A stretch of DNA of 64,000 nt from Leptidea sinapis (lineage: Eukaryota; Arthropoda; Insecta; Lepidoptera; Pieridae). Positions 33,261 to 45,042 of the stretch are shown piece by piece. The stretch covers positions 2,418,001-2,482,000 of the forward strand of contig NC_066288.1 in NCBI RefSeq assembly GCF_905404315.1. The letters run 5' to 3'. Positions within the stretch are counted from its first letter, which is position 1. The number at the start of each line of letters is the position of its first letter. The notes beneath the pieces were generated by a model. That model was not told where the DNA came from, made no database searches, and saw only the letters and a list, made by a program, of their open reading frames with translations. A program made the translations under genes and the position numbers.

Positions 33261-33562
33261 TGAGGGTAAGGGATGAGACGAGCAGGACGTTCAGCTGATG
33301 GCATTGATATGCCCTGCCCATTACAATGCAGTGCCAATCAGAATTCTTTAAAAACCCAAAAACTCTGAGCGGCACTTCAATTGCGCTCATCATCTTGAGA
33401 CGTAAGATGTTAAGTCTCATTTGCCCTGTAATTTCACTAGCTACAGCGCCCGTCAGACCGAAACACAATAATGCTTGCACATTACTGCTTCACGGCAGAA
33501 ATAGGCACCGTTGTGATGTGGTACCCTTCTAGCCGCCATCCTGTGCAAAGGAGCCTCCGCCT
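33261..33562 (-). repeat. R1 repeat copy F
   Basis: Nearly complete antisense R1, including GGGATGAGACGAGCAGGACG and CATCCTGTGCAAAGGAGCC. Confidence 0.85.
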
Positions 33563-34126
33563 GCTCCTTTTTAATCAAGGATTACGGAAGCATACCTCTA
33601 ATCGATTAGAGGATTTTAAGAATAAAAATTAGCAAGCCATTCAATTGAAGTTTATTTCGGTCAAATTATCTCATTGAAAAATAATTCTCAGTAACGCAAA
33701 TAAATTAATTCAATACATGTTTAATAAACGGTATTAATATATTAATTAAGATTATTAAATACCTGTACATAATGACAAAAAGGTCAACAATTTAAATACT
33801 TGCAGTTAATTTAATGTGATTAAGCTGTGGTTGTATCGTATTATTTCACTGAAATATTAACTGAAGCATTATTATGAAACACAATTCCTTCTACGTTTAT
33901 TATGTTATATAAAATTAAGTTACTTATCGTTTCATCGTTTTTATAAAGCAATATTTAAATAACTTTAATATTCGGGTCACCTGGTGATATGTGATCTCCA
34001 CGGCTGACCTTATAAAGCGTCAATTAATAAACTTACATAATATGAAATCAAATTCGAAGCCAAAAACATATAAAAACGTGGCGGAAGTTGATAATAAAAC
34101 TGGTTACGGATGATGATAAAATCAAA
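33563..34126. other. AT-rich DNA with a LINE-A speck
   Basis: Mostly featureless. 33970-34012 (GGGTCACCTGGTGATATGTG) resembles the LINE-A 3' end, antisense. Confidence 0.45.
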
Positions 34127-34264
34127 ATAACTTTATTCATGAAGGTCACGGAACTAAAACTTAGCAATTACAAAAAAAATATTATTAGTTATTGAATTTA
34201 CGGCTACATTAAAGGGTTGAGCTAATGAGAATAAGTGGCAAGAAACTCATTGCAACTCTTTTAA
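34127..34264 (-). mobile_element. LINE-C-type 3' UTR fragment
   Basis: ACTTTATTCATGAAGGTCAC to AAGAAACTCATTGCAACTC matches the LINE-C tail (6630-6770). The match stops at TTAA, where the piggyBac-like element begins. Confidence 0.7.
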
Positions 34265-35205
34265 CCCTTAATTAGGTGCATTAAGAAAATCACACAAGTA
34301 GTCGCATGGGGTCACATCTGCTGTCGACCAGAGCTATAAATAAAAATGGGGTAGAAGGAACTAATGCATTAAAATATATTAAATCAAAAATAATTAAATG
34401 GCTTATAGAATTCGTAATTAAATATAAAAACATAACTTTCACTTTTAATTATTGAAAACATTAAACAACTTCTAATAGCTCTTGAAATTATTATTTTTTT
34501 ATCTAACTGATAGATTGTCAGTGTTCGCTTTGTGAACGTTGCCTATGGCTGTATTTTGGTACTGTTCGTGACTCTAGTCCTTAACATATACTTAATCAAT
34601 GCAGTCGAAACCTCCTTTGGTATTATTTAGTAATTTAGATCATTTCACTTTTGGTCCATTTCCTTGAGTATGTCTAGATAGAAAACGGTTACCCTCCAAT
34701 GATCCAGAAACATTTTGGCAATTTTTGAACTCTTGGATCTCAGTTACCGATTCATGGCCACAATGTACATGACTATCATTTACAATTTCATCTTACAAGA
34801 TAGAACCCGCGACATCTTGCTTTTCATCCGACAACCCTTACAGCCATTGCCGTATTTGTCTTTCTGGTTCATAATGACGACTAAAAGAGAGAAAATACAT
34901 AAATTATATTATGCGATACAAATTTACACTAAAATTAGTCAAAATAAATTAACTAAAAACTGTAAAAATACAAAAATTAAAACTTATATTTTGACAAAAA
35001 TGTTTCGTAATTGGTCGCATGGGGTCAGCACCCAAGAGAACAGAGATTGTGCGTAGGGGTGGGCAGTCTGTTCGCAGCTGATTTGCGTAGATACCTCGCG
35101 GGGAGGTAGGAACCTAGAAAGAATTCTGTCGCGGTCTTAACACTCAAACACAATTTCTTTTCGATTAGAAATTGTCTTGACCCCATGCGCCTAATTAAGG
35201 GTTCC
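34261..35205 (-). mobile_element. piggyBac-like relic
   Basis: The left end is TTAA then CCCTTAATTAGGTGCAT (34265-34281). The right end is its inverse with one change (35185-35201), then TTCC where TTAA would be expected. A subterminal CGCATGGGGTCA motif occurs near 34302 and 35014, and inverted near 35177. On minus, 34480-34880 has a broken frame with DEIVNDSHVHCGHES and SGSLEGNRFLS, faintly like an acidic piggyBac N-terminus. No catalytic domain is present. The terminal structure is reasonably firm and the coding claim is weak. Confidence 0.5.
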
Positions 35206-35439
35206 ACAAACGATCTTACTTTATTTTACTGAATAATTCAATAAAATAAAATGACAGAAAATTAAAATTAAATCTAACCGATTATATGTATATTATATTA
35301 TGTAGTATGTAGGTACTATAATAGTTTTTTAAGTATCATTTCGAAAAAAAATATATTATGATTAAAAATTCAATCATAAATATCAAAAAATTGCAGCTAT
35401 ACCAGTTAAAATGGAATATGTTGCTAAATTAAAATTGAG

Positions 35440-35598
35440 GTGTATGGAAGGCGGGTGTACTCGTAAGTAAAATATTGTGGAATGATAGAGCACATTGGCT
35501 AATGTGGCCATCCGGAGTGCGGGCTCGCGCACTAGTGATGGATGGGAGCCATTTCTATAACGCTGTTCCATTTAGTTTCTGAATAAATCATTTAAATG
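35440..35598 (+). repeat. R5 repeat, copy 1
   Basis: GTGGAATGATAGAGCACA, ACTAGTGATGGATGG and TTCTATAACGCTGTT match 54690-54840 in direct orientation. Family unknown. Confidence 0.65.
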
Positions 35599-36340
35599 AA
35601 TATTTAATTATTAGCATAAACTAATATAATAGTTTCACAAAACTTTGCTTTAAATCATTGTCCTAGAGTACAGAAATACACTAAAGTTTATTGCATTTTA
35701 CGCTCACAGTGATATTACAAGGTCTTTTAAAATTTGTTTGCAAAATAACATTTTAGATAGTTTCTACGAATTTATGACTGATAATTGTTTTCTATTTTGC
35801 AATTTCAGTGAAATAATTTAACTTTTAAATGCCGCTCCGTTCTACAATCTACAGTCTATATTTCCAGTTAATTTATTATTTGAGTTTGAGTTTTAACATC
35901 GTTAACATTATTTGCAATTTGCAAGCGATAACAGCTTTAATATAAAAATTTGTGATTGGCAGAATAAGTTGAAGCAAATACTAGTTTTGATATTGGTACG
36001 TCCTTTACATAGTTATTATTTATTTAATTTGCTAATATTGGACCTTTGGTGCTTATTCATGTATGACATTAATTTAATAATTTAAGTAAAGATTTATATC
36101 ATTTTAATAGCTATTAGTTTTTGCACAAAATTGCAAAGTTCTATTAATTTTCCGAAAACAATTGTGGTTGCGTAGATGAAGAAGGTTCACGGCTTATTTC
36201 GTTATCAGTTTAGTAATACATTTCATATCTTTGTCTTCAGTTTTTTATTCTTTACAAACACTTTTCTATGGTTGCTAGAGCCTCAGAGTTTATTCTATTG
36301 ATTTACGACGACTAGGAAGGTAAACATAACTTTTTATGAG
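35599..36340. other. AT-rich DNA, nothing recognised
   Basis: No supported feature. Confidence 0.5.
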
Positions 36341-36465
36341 AGTACTCAGGAGACGAGCAAGATCATTTTCTGATATACATGATATACCCTGCCGCTACAA
36401 TGCAGTGCTGCTCAGAATCCTTGAAAACCAAAAATCGTCTGGTCCTTAAAGTTGAAACATAAATA
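36341..36465 (-). repeat. R1 repeat copy G (partial)
   Basis: Diverged antisense R1 piece: GGAGACGAGCAAGATC, CTACAATGCAGTGCTGCTCA. Confidence 0.65.
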
Positions 36466-36573
36466 GAACACCCCTTGTCTATATTTAAATATTACCATCT
36501 AGTTGGAAACCCGTGTGGTATAAAGCACATCTCAGAATAAGATTTTTTTAAGGAAATTAATTTAAAAATTTAT

Positions 36574-36665
36574 ACAATTTGTTATGTTTTTAAAGTGATA
36601 ACCTTCACTTTAAGTGTATTAATCCCAAAAGTGAGGGTTATCACTTTTAAAACATAACAAATTGT
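36574..36665. repeat. Long palindrome (hairpin)
   Basis: Arms of about 36-39 bases (ACAATTTGTTATGTTTT... and its near-complement ending AACATAACAAATTGT), with a short central spacer around TTAATCCC. It could fold as a stable hairpin in DNA or RNA. Confidence 0.75.
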
Positions 36666-36689
36666 TTAGATTTGCAATAGCGACATCTC

Positions 36690-36790
36690 AAGTCCTAGTA
36701 TGAAAATACTGGGGTTGAGCAGGTGAGACCGGAAATCGAGAGGTTGTGGGTTCGAGTGCCGCATCGTTCATAAAATTTTGTTTTCTAATT
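36690..36790 (+). mobile_element. tRNA-related SINE head
   Basis: A B-box-like GGGTTCGAGTGCC (36749-36761) follows GAGACCGGAAATCGAGAGG. The A box is weak and no cloverleaf is convincing, so this is a SINE remnant rather than a tRNA. Confidence 0.45.
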
Positions 36791-36833
36791 GTATTTGTGT
36801 TAAGAATTTATAGTCCCATGAACACCAATTATA

Positions 36834-37046
36834 GTGACACAAAAGTTTCAGTGCTACCGTAAACGAAATCACCGCCACACACCGCGTACCCTGCCCCGCG
36901 CCCTGTCAAGCCACACACTGCGAGCGCACATCCGTAGTGTGAGGCGGGCCGTTACCGCTGAACTTACAACACTCACCGTGTTGAAGAAACTCCAAATGGT
37001 CCGCAACTTGTACAAAACACTCCAATCGGGATTAAAGCTGGCTTAA
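36834..37046 (+). other. Locally GC-rich short open frame, unidentified
   Basis: 70 codons, Arg- and Thr-rich at first (HRHTPRTLPRALSSHTLR), then a helical-looking end (TVLKKLQMVRNLYKTLQSGL). No domain recognised. It abuts the LINE-G piece and may be the edge of an older element. Confidence 0.3.
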
Positions 37047-37056
37047 AATGAAATAA

Positions 37057-37625
37057 ATATTATGACTGTTCATTGTGAGTACATTTATGAAAATTTAATG
37101 TATGTTCACAAAAATCGTCACCTTTTTGCTCTTAATAGTGATTTTCATTATTATAACACTAGAAATAAGGGATTGCTTGTAACTAGTTCTAGAAGGCTTC
37201 ATAAGATACATAATAGCTTTAAGGGTAAATGTATACACTTCTATAATAAAGTCCCAGCCACCGTTCAGGCATTATCTATAAATAAATTTAAATGTTTTAT
37301 AAAAAAATGGCTCTGTCGTAAATCCTATTACTCCACTGCTGAATATGTAAATGATCGGACAGCCTGGGACTAGATTGTGATTATTTTATAGCGATAGAAA
37401 TGACTGTACAATATTGTATATTTTTATTGTATATTTTTATTGAAAAGAGCGCAAAAAAAAGAATGCTGGGAAAGTTTCTTGCGCCGCTTCTTCTCTCTCA
37501 GAGCGCCATTTGTTTCCGAAGCGGTAGTAGTCTCTCGTAGTATAAGAAATGACATGAAATAGAATTCTAAAGGAATCAATTTTGAGAAAATAAATGCCTT
37601 TTATGCCTTTTTATACCTTTTAAAT
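37057..37625 (+). mobile_element. LINE-G 3' portion, longest copy
   Basis: The open frame 37062-37373 encodes EYIYENLMYVHKN, HYYNTRNKGLLV, GKCIHFYNKVPATVQ and RTAWD, then stop. This is the ORF2 C-terminal tail of a CR1/Jockey-group LINE, matching LINE-C's tail. The 3' UTR has a local duplication of TATTTTTATTG and ends TGCCTTTTTATACC. Confidence 0.85.
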
Positions 37626-38760
37626 AAATACAGTTAATAATGTTTCACGAAAGTTTTAATAATTTAGTTCCATATTATTCAATATCAATATAAAGTGCTC
37701 AGCGTGCCATATAAATGAATTTTCACTTAAATAATTAGCAAGACAACGCTAAAGTGAAAACTTATAAATTGAAGTTTTCAACAACGGACGTTATCAAACT
37801 TCATTCAATAAGAGAGTTGAACCGACACAAGTTGAAAGACCATTTGTTGAATCCACTTTACGACTGTGATTTCATTGAAAGTATGATCAGCTATTGAAAG
37901 CACAATATGTGATGTAACCGTTGATCAACTGATATTGAACCGTTTGGACCCGTACATGTATCTGCGATAGATCAACAAGAAGACACGTGCAAGGAATTAA
38001 AAAAAAAACGACACGAAATAAATACAAGTCTATTTCTATATAGTATTAATCTAATTAAAACTCGAACAATTTGGCTGTATGTTTGGTTCAATATTACCAG
38101 AATTTAAATTAAAATAATTTTGTTTCCTTAGTTGAAACCTAACCGCATATACAAAATATTTCAAATTAATATTTTTTTTGTATGGTTCTTCTCAACGTAA
38201 TTTGCTTTTCAGGATAAAAATATATTTGATGATTCGAAATTATTCTCTAAAATAAGCTTAAATAATAATGTAAAATAATATAAAATACAATACGAATAAT
38301 TTATGTGTGGTCTTATAGATTGTTTCGATATCTTTCACATACATTCACTGAAATTATCCCAACTTTAAGCATTTTGGTACACGTAAAATTATTCACATAG
38401 ATACACTTACGCGCGCGTAAAATTACGCACGTTAAAATCGCTCGGTAATCAACAGATTTAATACTTAGAGGGAACGGATCGAGAAGGGTTAATAACCTCA
38501 AACAAATAACCTTATAAGAGAAATTCTTTGAAACGTAATTCATAAAAATGTTAATCGTGTAAGTAATAAAACTATTTATTTAAATAGCATTGAATTCAGT
38601 TGAATGAATAGCGAGCATTCTGGTAAATTGAAAGATTATCAGAAATGTGAAGTTGATATCGCAAACAAGTATAAAGGTTTTATTAAAAATTCATCGCGGA
38701 ACACATCGAATGAAACATTGATGCTGTTCAGATTGTACATTTAAATAGCACAAGTATTGC
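37626..38760. other. AT-rich DNA, nothing recognised
   Basis: 1.1 kb with no supported gene. A small alternating purine-pyrimidine stretch (GCGCGCGT) lies near 38412. Confidence 0.5.
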
Positions 38761-38869
38761 ACATACTATCACTTATTTATAAAGTTTGAGCAATCCTTTA
38801 AAATCATCATAATATACTCGTGGAACATGGATGTTTCTGAAACTTTTACAATTGAATTGAATTTGAATT

Positions 38870-39356
38870 TTGCATCCGTCTACCAATTTGTGCTGTACAC
38901 TCTGCTCTAGTACCATCTCTCTGCAAATTCTTCCTCTAGTGCCATCTCCTGGATCATCATCGGAGGTTGGCAATAATTCAGGCTATCTGGATTTTGTTCA
39001 CCGCTGTCCTATACAGATACAGTGATTTTGTACTCATATTGAACCACGGGCAAAAGTTCTTAAGCCAGGATGTTGGTCCGCGGCCAGGTTATCGTTTGCG
39101 TTTTATCTTTCCTTGTATTATGAGCTGTAGCAGCTCATATTAAGAATTTCGCATTATATGGCCTCGTTACTGGAGCTTTCTCCTTTGTACATACACATTT
39201 GAGTAACTCTGTGGACTTTCCCATTCTCTTCAACACGGTAGTATTGCGAACGCGCTTTCTCCATGAGATTCGCAACATTCGTATGTACACACACATTATA
39301 AATACTTCCAGCTTGTAGACTTCGACTCTATACAATAAAACTGAGAAAACATGCAC
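38870..39356 (-). pseudogene. Endonuclease/RT LINE C-terminus
   Basis: Minus: YIRMLRISWRKRVRN, VLKRMGKSTELL, then after gaps IQGKIKRKR, RGPTSWLKNFCPWFNMS and NKIQIA with ANLR. This is the C-terminal domain order of a common insect RTE-like LINE. It contains several stops and an internal deletion after KSTELL. The (GATGATGATCC) run near 38955 marks the 3' side. Confidence 0.7.
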
Positions 39357-39360
39357 TGTG

Positions 39361-39984
39361 TTATGCGCATCCGAAGGGGTATTGTATCAAATGTTAGATA
39401 TTTTTTTTTAGCCATTAAAATATCTTATGGTATTTTTTAATAAAATTATAATGAAAACAGCGAAACTGGCACACAATAATAATTATTTTTAGACAACTCC
39501 ACGTTACCTATTTCTACATTTATTTATCAGATAACTCCAATTCATTACATTTTTTACAAGAGTATATCAAAGTTCTTAATATTTTGTTTGCATAATGTTT
39601 CAATCCACATAGTTCCTGTGAACTTTATACTTGTAAGAGTAGTTGTTTATTCCAACATTCTAGGAGGAAACCCGAGTATTTATAAACCGCGCAACTTTGC
39701 ATTCTGTTGCTTATTTAAGTTATGCACGCTGCTAGGCACATTTTCAACTTAATGTTAGCTTAACTGCTATACTTCACATTTCGAAAACAGGAAAAATTTA
39801 ATATTCTGAAAATTTCAACATTCTCCAACAGAAACTGAAGATTTATAAATATTTTTTAAATATGTATAACATTATATGTATAATAAGATATAAAAAATAT
39901 ACTTACAAAAGTAAATTCATTCTCTGTCAAATTTCAGCTGTCTTACTATTGTGGCTTATGAGATACATCTCGCCTTAAAGTCGA
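39361..39984. other. AT-rich DNA, nothing recognised
   Basis: No supported feature. Confidence 0.5.
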
Positions 39985-40300
39985 AGTCAAATAAACTTTA
40001 TTCAATAAGGCTTAAAGAAGCACTTATGAATATTCACTATAAATTTTTTTTTTAATTACTGAATTTACCATATGTTCGGAAAAAGTTGTGCTCGTGAGAA
40101 GAACATATAAGAAACTCAACGGCCAATCTTTTCAATCAAATAGAGTATTTTACAACAGTTGTAATGTACAAAACAAATTAGTTTGTAAATCGTGTTTAAA
40201 TAATACAAATTATTTCATAAAAATAAATAAAGAAAAAAAGAATAAACTGTTCAAATATACTTTATCGTATATTGGATGCATCAACCTTTAGAGCTTGAAT
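39985..40300 (-). mobile_element. Diverged LINE-C-like 3' UTR
   Basis: Shares AAACTTTATTCA, GAATTTAC and AGAAACTCA landmarks with 6620-6770, then follows the same UTR order to GGATGCATCAACC. Confidence 0.55.
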
Positions 40301-40350
40301 TCATTGTTTGTGTAAGGATGCTTCGTGAACATGATGGTCGTGATTACTGT

Positions 40351-42560
40351 CACAATTTTTTTTTTTATGGAATAGGAGGACAAACGAGCGTACGGGTCAT
40401 CTGTTGTTAAGTGATCACCGCCGCCCACACTCTCCTGCAACACCAGAGGAATCACAAGAGCGTTGCCGGCCTTTAAGGAAGGTGTACGCGCTTCTCTTGA
40501 AGGTACCCGTATGTCGTATCGTCCCGGAAACACCGCACAAGGAAGCTCATTCCACAGCTTCGTGGTACGAGGAAGAAAGCTCCTTGAAAACCGCACTGTG
40601 TAGGACCGCCACACATCCAGATGATGGGGATGATATCGTAACTTGTGGCGTGTCGTGCGAAGGTGAAATTCGGCGGCAGGAATCAGGTTGAACAGCTCTT
40701 CGGAACACTCCCCGTGATAAATTCGGTAGAAGACAAACAATGAAGCGACGTCTCAACGCAACGCCAAGTGATCCAGCCGTTCACAGAGTAACCCAGTACT
40801 CTGTGAACTCCCCGACAGTTTGAGCTGCTCTGCGTTGCACACAGTCAAACGGATCGAGCTGATACTGGGGTGCGCCAGACCAGAGATGACAGCAATACTC
40901 CATGTGAGGCCGGACCTGCGCTTTGTAGAGCGCTACCACGTGGGGCTGGCTTGAAGTATTGCCGTGCTCTATTTATGACGCCCAGTTTCTTCGAAGCCAG
41001 TTTGGCTTTGCCCTCCACATGGCCGCGGAATTGGCAATCGCTCGAGATTTTGAGACCCAGTATTCCGATACTAGGCGAGGCTTTAAGGGAAGTGTTCTCG
41101 AAGAGCGGCGATACGGCAAATGGGGTTTTTTTAGTGGTAAACGCGCAAACTTGAGTCTTCTGGGGGTTAAATTGGACAAAGTTCAACTTACCCCATTCCG
41201 CGACCTTCTCGAGAGAGGACTCGATAGAAGACACAAGTTTCTCCCGGCACTGGTCGACGTTTTGCCGAGTGAGGCCTGCATGGCCCGTGTATACGGCATC
41301 ACCAGTGCTGTCGTCTGCATAGCAATGCATGTTAGCGGTGTCCAACATATCATTGGTATGCAGAAGAAACAGCGTGGGAGATAGCACACAGCCTTGGGGC
41401 ATTCCAGCGTTCACGGGCTTGGGATTCGAGCAATAACCGTCGACAACGACCTGTATACTACGCCCAGTGAGGAAGTTGGAGGTCCACTTGCATAAGCTCT
41501 CGGGAAGCCCAAATGATGGAAGTTTTGCGAGGAGTGCTTTGTGCCATACACAATCAAAGGCCTTCGCTATATCCATGCCAGAAGATCGCCAGTCGACCGA
41601 CCATGGCGAAAGCCGTACTGCGGGTCGTTGATCAACTGGTGACCCTCAAGATATACCAAGAGCTGGCGGCAATTATGCTCTCCATGATTTTGGAGAGTAG
41701 GGAGGTAATAGCAATAGGCCTGTAGTTTGCCGGATCCGAACTGTCTCCTTTTTTTGGGATCGGATGGACAAGGGCTGACTTCCATGAATCAGGGACTACG
41801 CCTTTTGAATAAGAGTGCCGGAATAAACGCGTTAGCACCGGCGTCAACTCAGGGGCACACGTTCTAAGCACGATTGGAGAAATGCCATCCGGCCCGCTCG
41901 ACTTCCGGACGTCCAACGAAAACAGAGCTCGCCTAACAGTTTTCTGTCGGAACTGTACTTCAGGCATGGAGCTCTGACACCGCGGGATGGTCGGCGGTGT
42001 TTTTCCGTTGTCGTCAAGACTCGAGTTGGAGGCAAAAAGAGTGCACAGGAGATCGGCTTTGTCTTTTGCCGTATGGGCCAGGGTGTCATTCCTCATGTGC
42101 AACGGCGGCATGGACGGCTGGTTGAAGTTACCAAGAGCAGCTTTCGACAACGACCAGAACTTGCGTGTTCCGGTCGGGTAACTGAAAAGCTGCTCGCCAA
42201 TTTTGACGACGTGCTTCGATTTCGCACGGGCGATTTGCCGCTTAAAAAACCTGGAGGCACGGTTATATTTCCTCTTCAGAACTTTGCAGTTTGGATCCTT
42301 TGAGCCCAGCGCCGCAACCCAAGTTCGATACGCCTGTTTTTTGCAGTCAGATGCTGCTTTAACTGACGCATCGAACCAGAGCTGTGATCTGCCACCGATC
42401 GGTACTACAGAGCTTGGTATAAAAATATTCATGCCCTGCAGTATCACATCGGCTACTGCAACGGCGCAGGCACTAGGATCATCCGAAGGGAAACAAACCC
42501 TGCCCCAAGGGTAGGATGCAAAAAAGGAACGCATCCTATCCCAATCTGCTGACTTGTTTA
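40351..42560 (-). mobile_element. LINE-A copy, 5'-truncated
   Basis: T-run at about 40351-40363 (reversed A-tail), then the LINE-A 3' end, extending upstream to the SADWDRMR point near 42555. Internal lesions include a ~60 bp deletion at 41577, a duplicated AGTACTCTGTGAAC near 40797-40811 and a disturbed segment near 40935. Confidence 0.9.
40410..42560 (-). pseudogene. LINE-A ORF2, partial (RT and C-terminus)
   Basis: 42555-41632 carries the linker and early RT (KSSGPDGISPIVLR, ANYRPIAITSLLSK). 41576-40845 carries DIAKAFDCVWH, AGMPQGCVLSPTLFLLHTND, the intact CYADDST box and the thumb. 40740-40410 carries CVFYRIYHGECSEELF and TTKLWNELPCAVF. The deletion at 41577 removes the stretch before DIAKAFD and shifts the frame. 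The endonuclease is absent. Confidence 0.85.
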
Positions 42561-42619
42561 TTAGTAATCGCATCCAACAAATACAATGATTTATGAACTC
42601 TAACAGGTCTACATTGCAC

Positions 42620-42735
42620 CACATGTAGCACCCGTTCACGAGTTGGCGCATAAACTAGCCATCGTTCCCTTCGCACATATTTGAGGGAAGGAGACGACTC
42701 GGCACACCACTCGGCCGCAAGCAATGCCATATTAC
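42620..42735 (-). repeat. Block shared with LINE-C 3' UTR (7097-7207)
   Basis: GTAGCACCCGTTCACGAG to CCGCAAGCAATGCCAT. On minus it gives MALLAAEWC, SSPSLKYVRRERWLVYAPTR. The match to 7097-7207 suggests a common repeat, possibly once coding. Confidence 0.6.
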
Positions 42736-43543
42736 ATGTATATGTTACATTCATAAGATTATAAAATCTTAATATGAAGAATTATTATTAGGTTGACCAG
42801 GAGCATCTATTTTCCATACTTCTTTATCCTCTATAATATATTCGTTAATCGTATTTTCAAATTAGGCGATTCTTTATATTTTTTTTATTTAGAATGTGTT
42901 AGATATGTAATATTATTTTGAATTTTATTAAAGAACTTCACACTGAGACAAACAAACGAATTTTGTATTTCACTGAGTCTCGTTTTTAGAATAGCGATTT
43001 TATTTTTACTTCTCATATTGATGGTATGTATATCCTTATTTTAAATATGAGATACATATCGCTAAAATACACACAAAGAGAACACGGAACCTTAAATATA
43101 AAAAGTTTTCAGAAAACATATATTTTATCAGTGAAAACATATAAATGAAATTAGTGAATATTTATTAGTGGAATATGCAACAACGTATACCAAAAGTCTG
43201 ATAGAATTAAAATGCTGATATAATCCAATGGTCGAAAGAAGTTAATTTTAATAGATTTTATTATGACTTATTAATTTATTTAAAGTACTATGTTACTCAG
43301 TTACGTAACTTTTTCCTTGTTTTCGTTTTTTCTGTTTTTGCTCATCACACACGCGTGTGGGTATGCCTACTATCTATAGACCGCCGCGCGTCATTTTCTT
43401 TTTACAAAACTATTCTTACACTCCAAATTATATTATTGAAACCATAAAAAAAATGTTTTCATAATAAGATTTATTGAATCATAATTTTATATGAGAAAAG
43501 TCTGTTGATCTGTACGTCGGAGTATCCCTAGGAAAATAATATA

Positions 43544-43599
<56 letters not shown>

Positions 43600-44260
43600 T
43601 TTTTTTCTAGATTTGCCATCAGAATTATCACCAACCAATAATATTTAAGGCTCTACTAATTCAAGATTGATAATAATCAAGTAGCTTATTTTTGAGCTTT
43701 GGACGGCTTTAATAAGTTAAAAACATTGCTATAATATAATGAAATAAAAGTTAAAGAATATTGACTGATTGACTAATAGCGACCTCAACGCAATGAATAT
43801 TCTTTAGTATAATAATAGTAAGTTATTAATCAAAAACACACATTTTATAAATCAGAGAATAAAGTAGTTTGTTAAAGTTATTTATTTCAGTAATCTTTTT
43901 CAACATCCAAAAAAAATTGGAAGCTATTTTGAGATGATAATTATAAACATTATATATATGCGACTTAGATCATTTCTAATTATAGTCTCGTAAAAGCTTT
44001 CTCAGTCCAAAGTGATGCAAATTGGCGAACTTTGGGGTCGGAGGAAGACGTTTTCTTCATTCAGCGTCTTTGATTGACACTTTGAAGGGGTTTACTTTGA
44101 AAAGTAAACATTACTCAAGCAGTTGACGTAGAACTGTTTACGATCAAATTTAGGTCAATGGAACATAAACACACACAAAAATCATCAATTTACTTTTTTT
44201 AAGTATTAAAAGTACTGAGGCATAATCACCTTCCTTATTTAAAGATATTATATATATTAT
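42736..44260. other. AT-rich DNA with (AT)n
   Basis: No gene seen. An uninterrupted (AT)n microsatellite occupies about 43551-43590. Confidence 0.6.
43551..43590. repeat. (AT)n microsatellite
   Basis: About 20 perfect AT units. Confidence 0.95.
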
Positions 44261-44274
44261 ATATATTATATTGT

Positions 44275-44430
44275 TATGCTTTTACGCCGGAGCTACTGAA
44301 CCGATTTGGATGAAATTTGGTACAGCGAGTACTGGGAAAAGACATAGGCTACATTTTTTCCCGGAAAAATCCATGGTTCCCGCGGGATTTGTGAAGCACT
44401 GAAATCCACGTTGATGAGCTATAACTATAC
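44275..44430 (+). mobile_element. Helitron-like fragment (tentative)
   Basis: ACGCCGGAGCTACTGAACCG, GATGAAATTTGGTACAG, GGACATAGGCTAC-like text and CCGCGGGATTTGTGAA resemble a sequence block I know from lepidopteran non-autonomous Helitrons. The diagnostic hairpin and CTAG end are not present here. Confidence 0.45.
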
Positions 44431-44645
44431 CAAAAGTAGGTTTAGTTTGCCACAGCAATCTTCCTCGAAATAAGATTCATATTATGAGGGATTTCGGTAA
44501 AACTATTATTAAGAAATTGTTAACTAAAGGAATTATGCAAGTTCAGTTTTATTTACTGTAACAAAATCATTCATTAAGGTTTTATATTAAGCATACTTAT
44601 AGCCAGATTATTTTGCTTCTCCTGCGACATCTCTGGCATTGTATA

Positions 44646-45042
44646 ATAAGATACATAATAGCTTTAAGGGTAAATGTATACACTTCTACAATAAAGTCCC
44701 AGCCACTGTTCAGGCATTGTCTATAAATAAATTTAAATGTTTTATAAAAAAATGGCTCTGTCGTAAATCCTATTACTCCACTGCTGAATATCTAAATGAT
44801 CGGACAGCCTGGGACTAGATTGTGATTATTTTATAGCAACTGTACAATATTGTATATTTTTATTGAAAAGAGCGCAAAAAAAAAAGAATGCTGAGAGAGT
44901 TTCTTGCGCCGCTTCTTCTCTCTCAGAGCGCCATTTGTTTCCGAAGCGGTAGTAGTATCTAGTAGTATAAGAAATGACATCAAAAAGAATTCTAAAGGAA
45001 TAAATTTTGAGAAAATAAATGCCTTTTATGCCTTTTTATGTG
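44646..45042 (+). mobile_element. LINE-G 3' end, short form
   Basis: Starts at ATAAGATACATAATAGC, the same 5' boundary as 22261, and runs through the RTAWD stop and UTR to TGCCTTTTTATG. Confidence 0.85.

Noticed and set aside
43551..43590. Replication origin or regulatory AT tract
   Set aside because: It is a plain (AT)n microsatellite with no supporting context.
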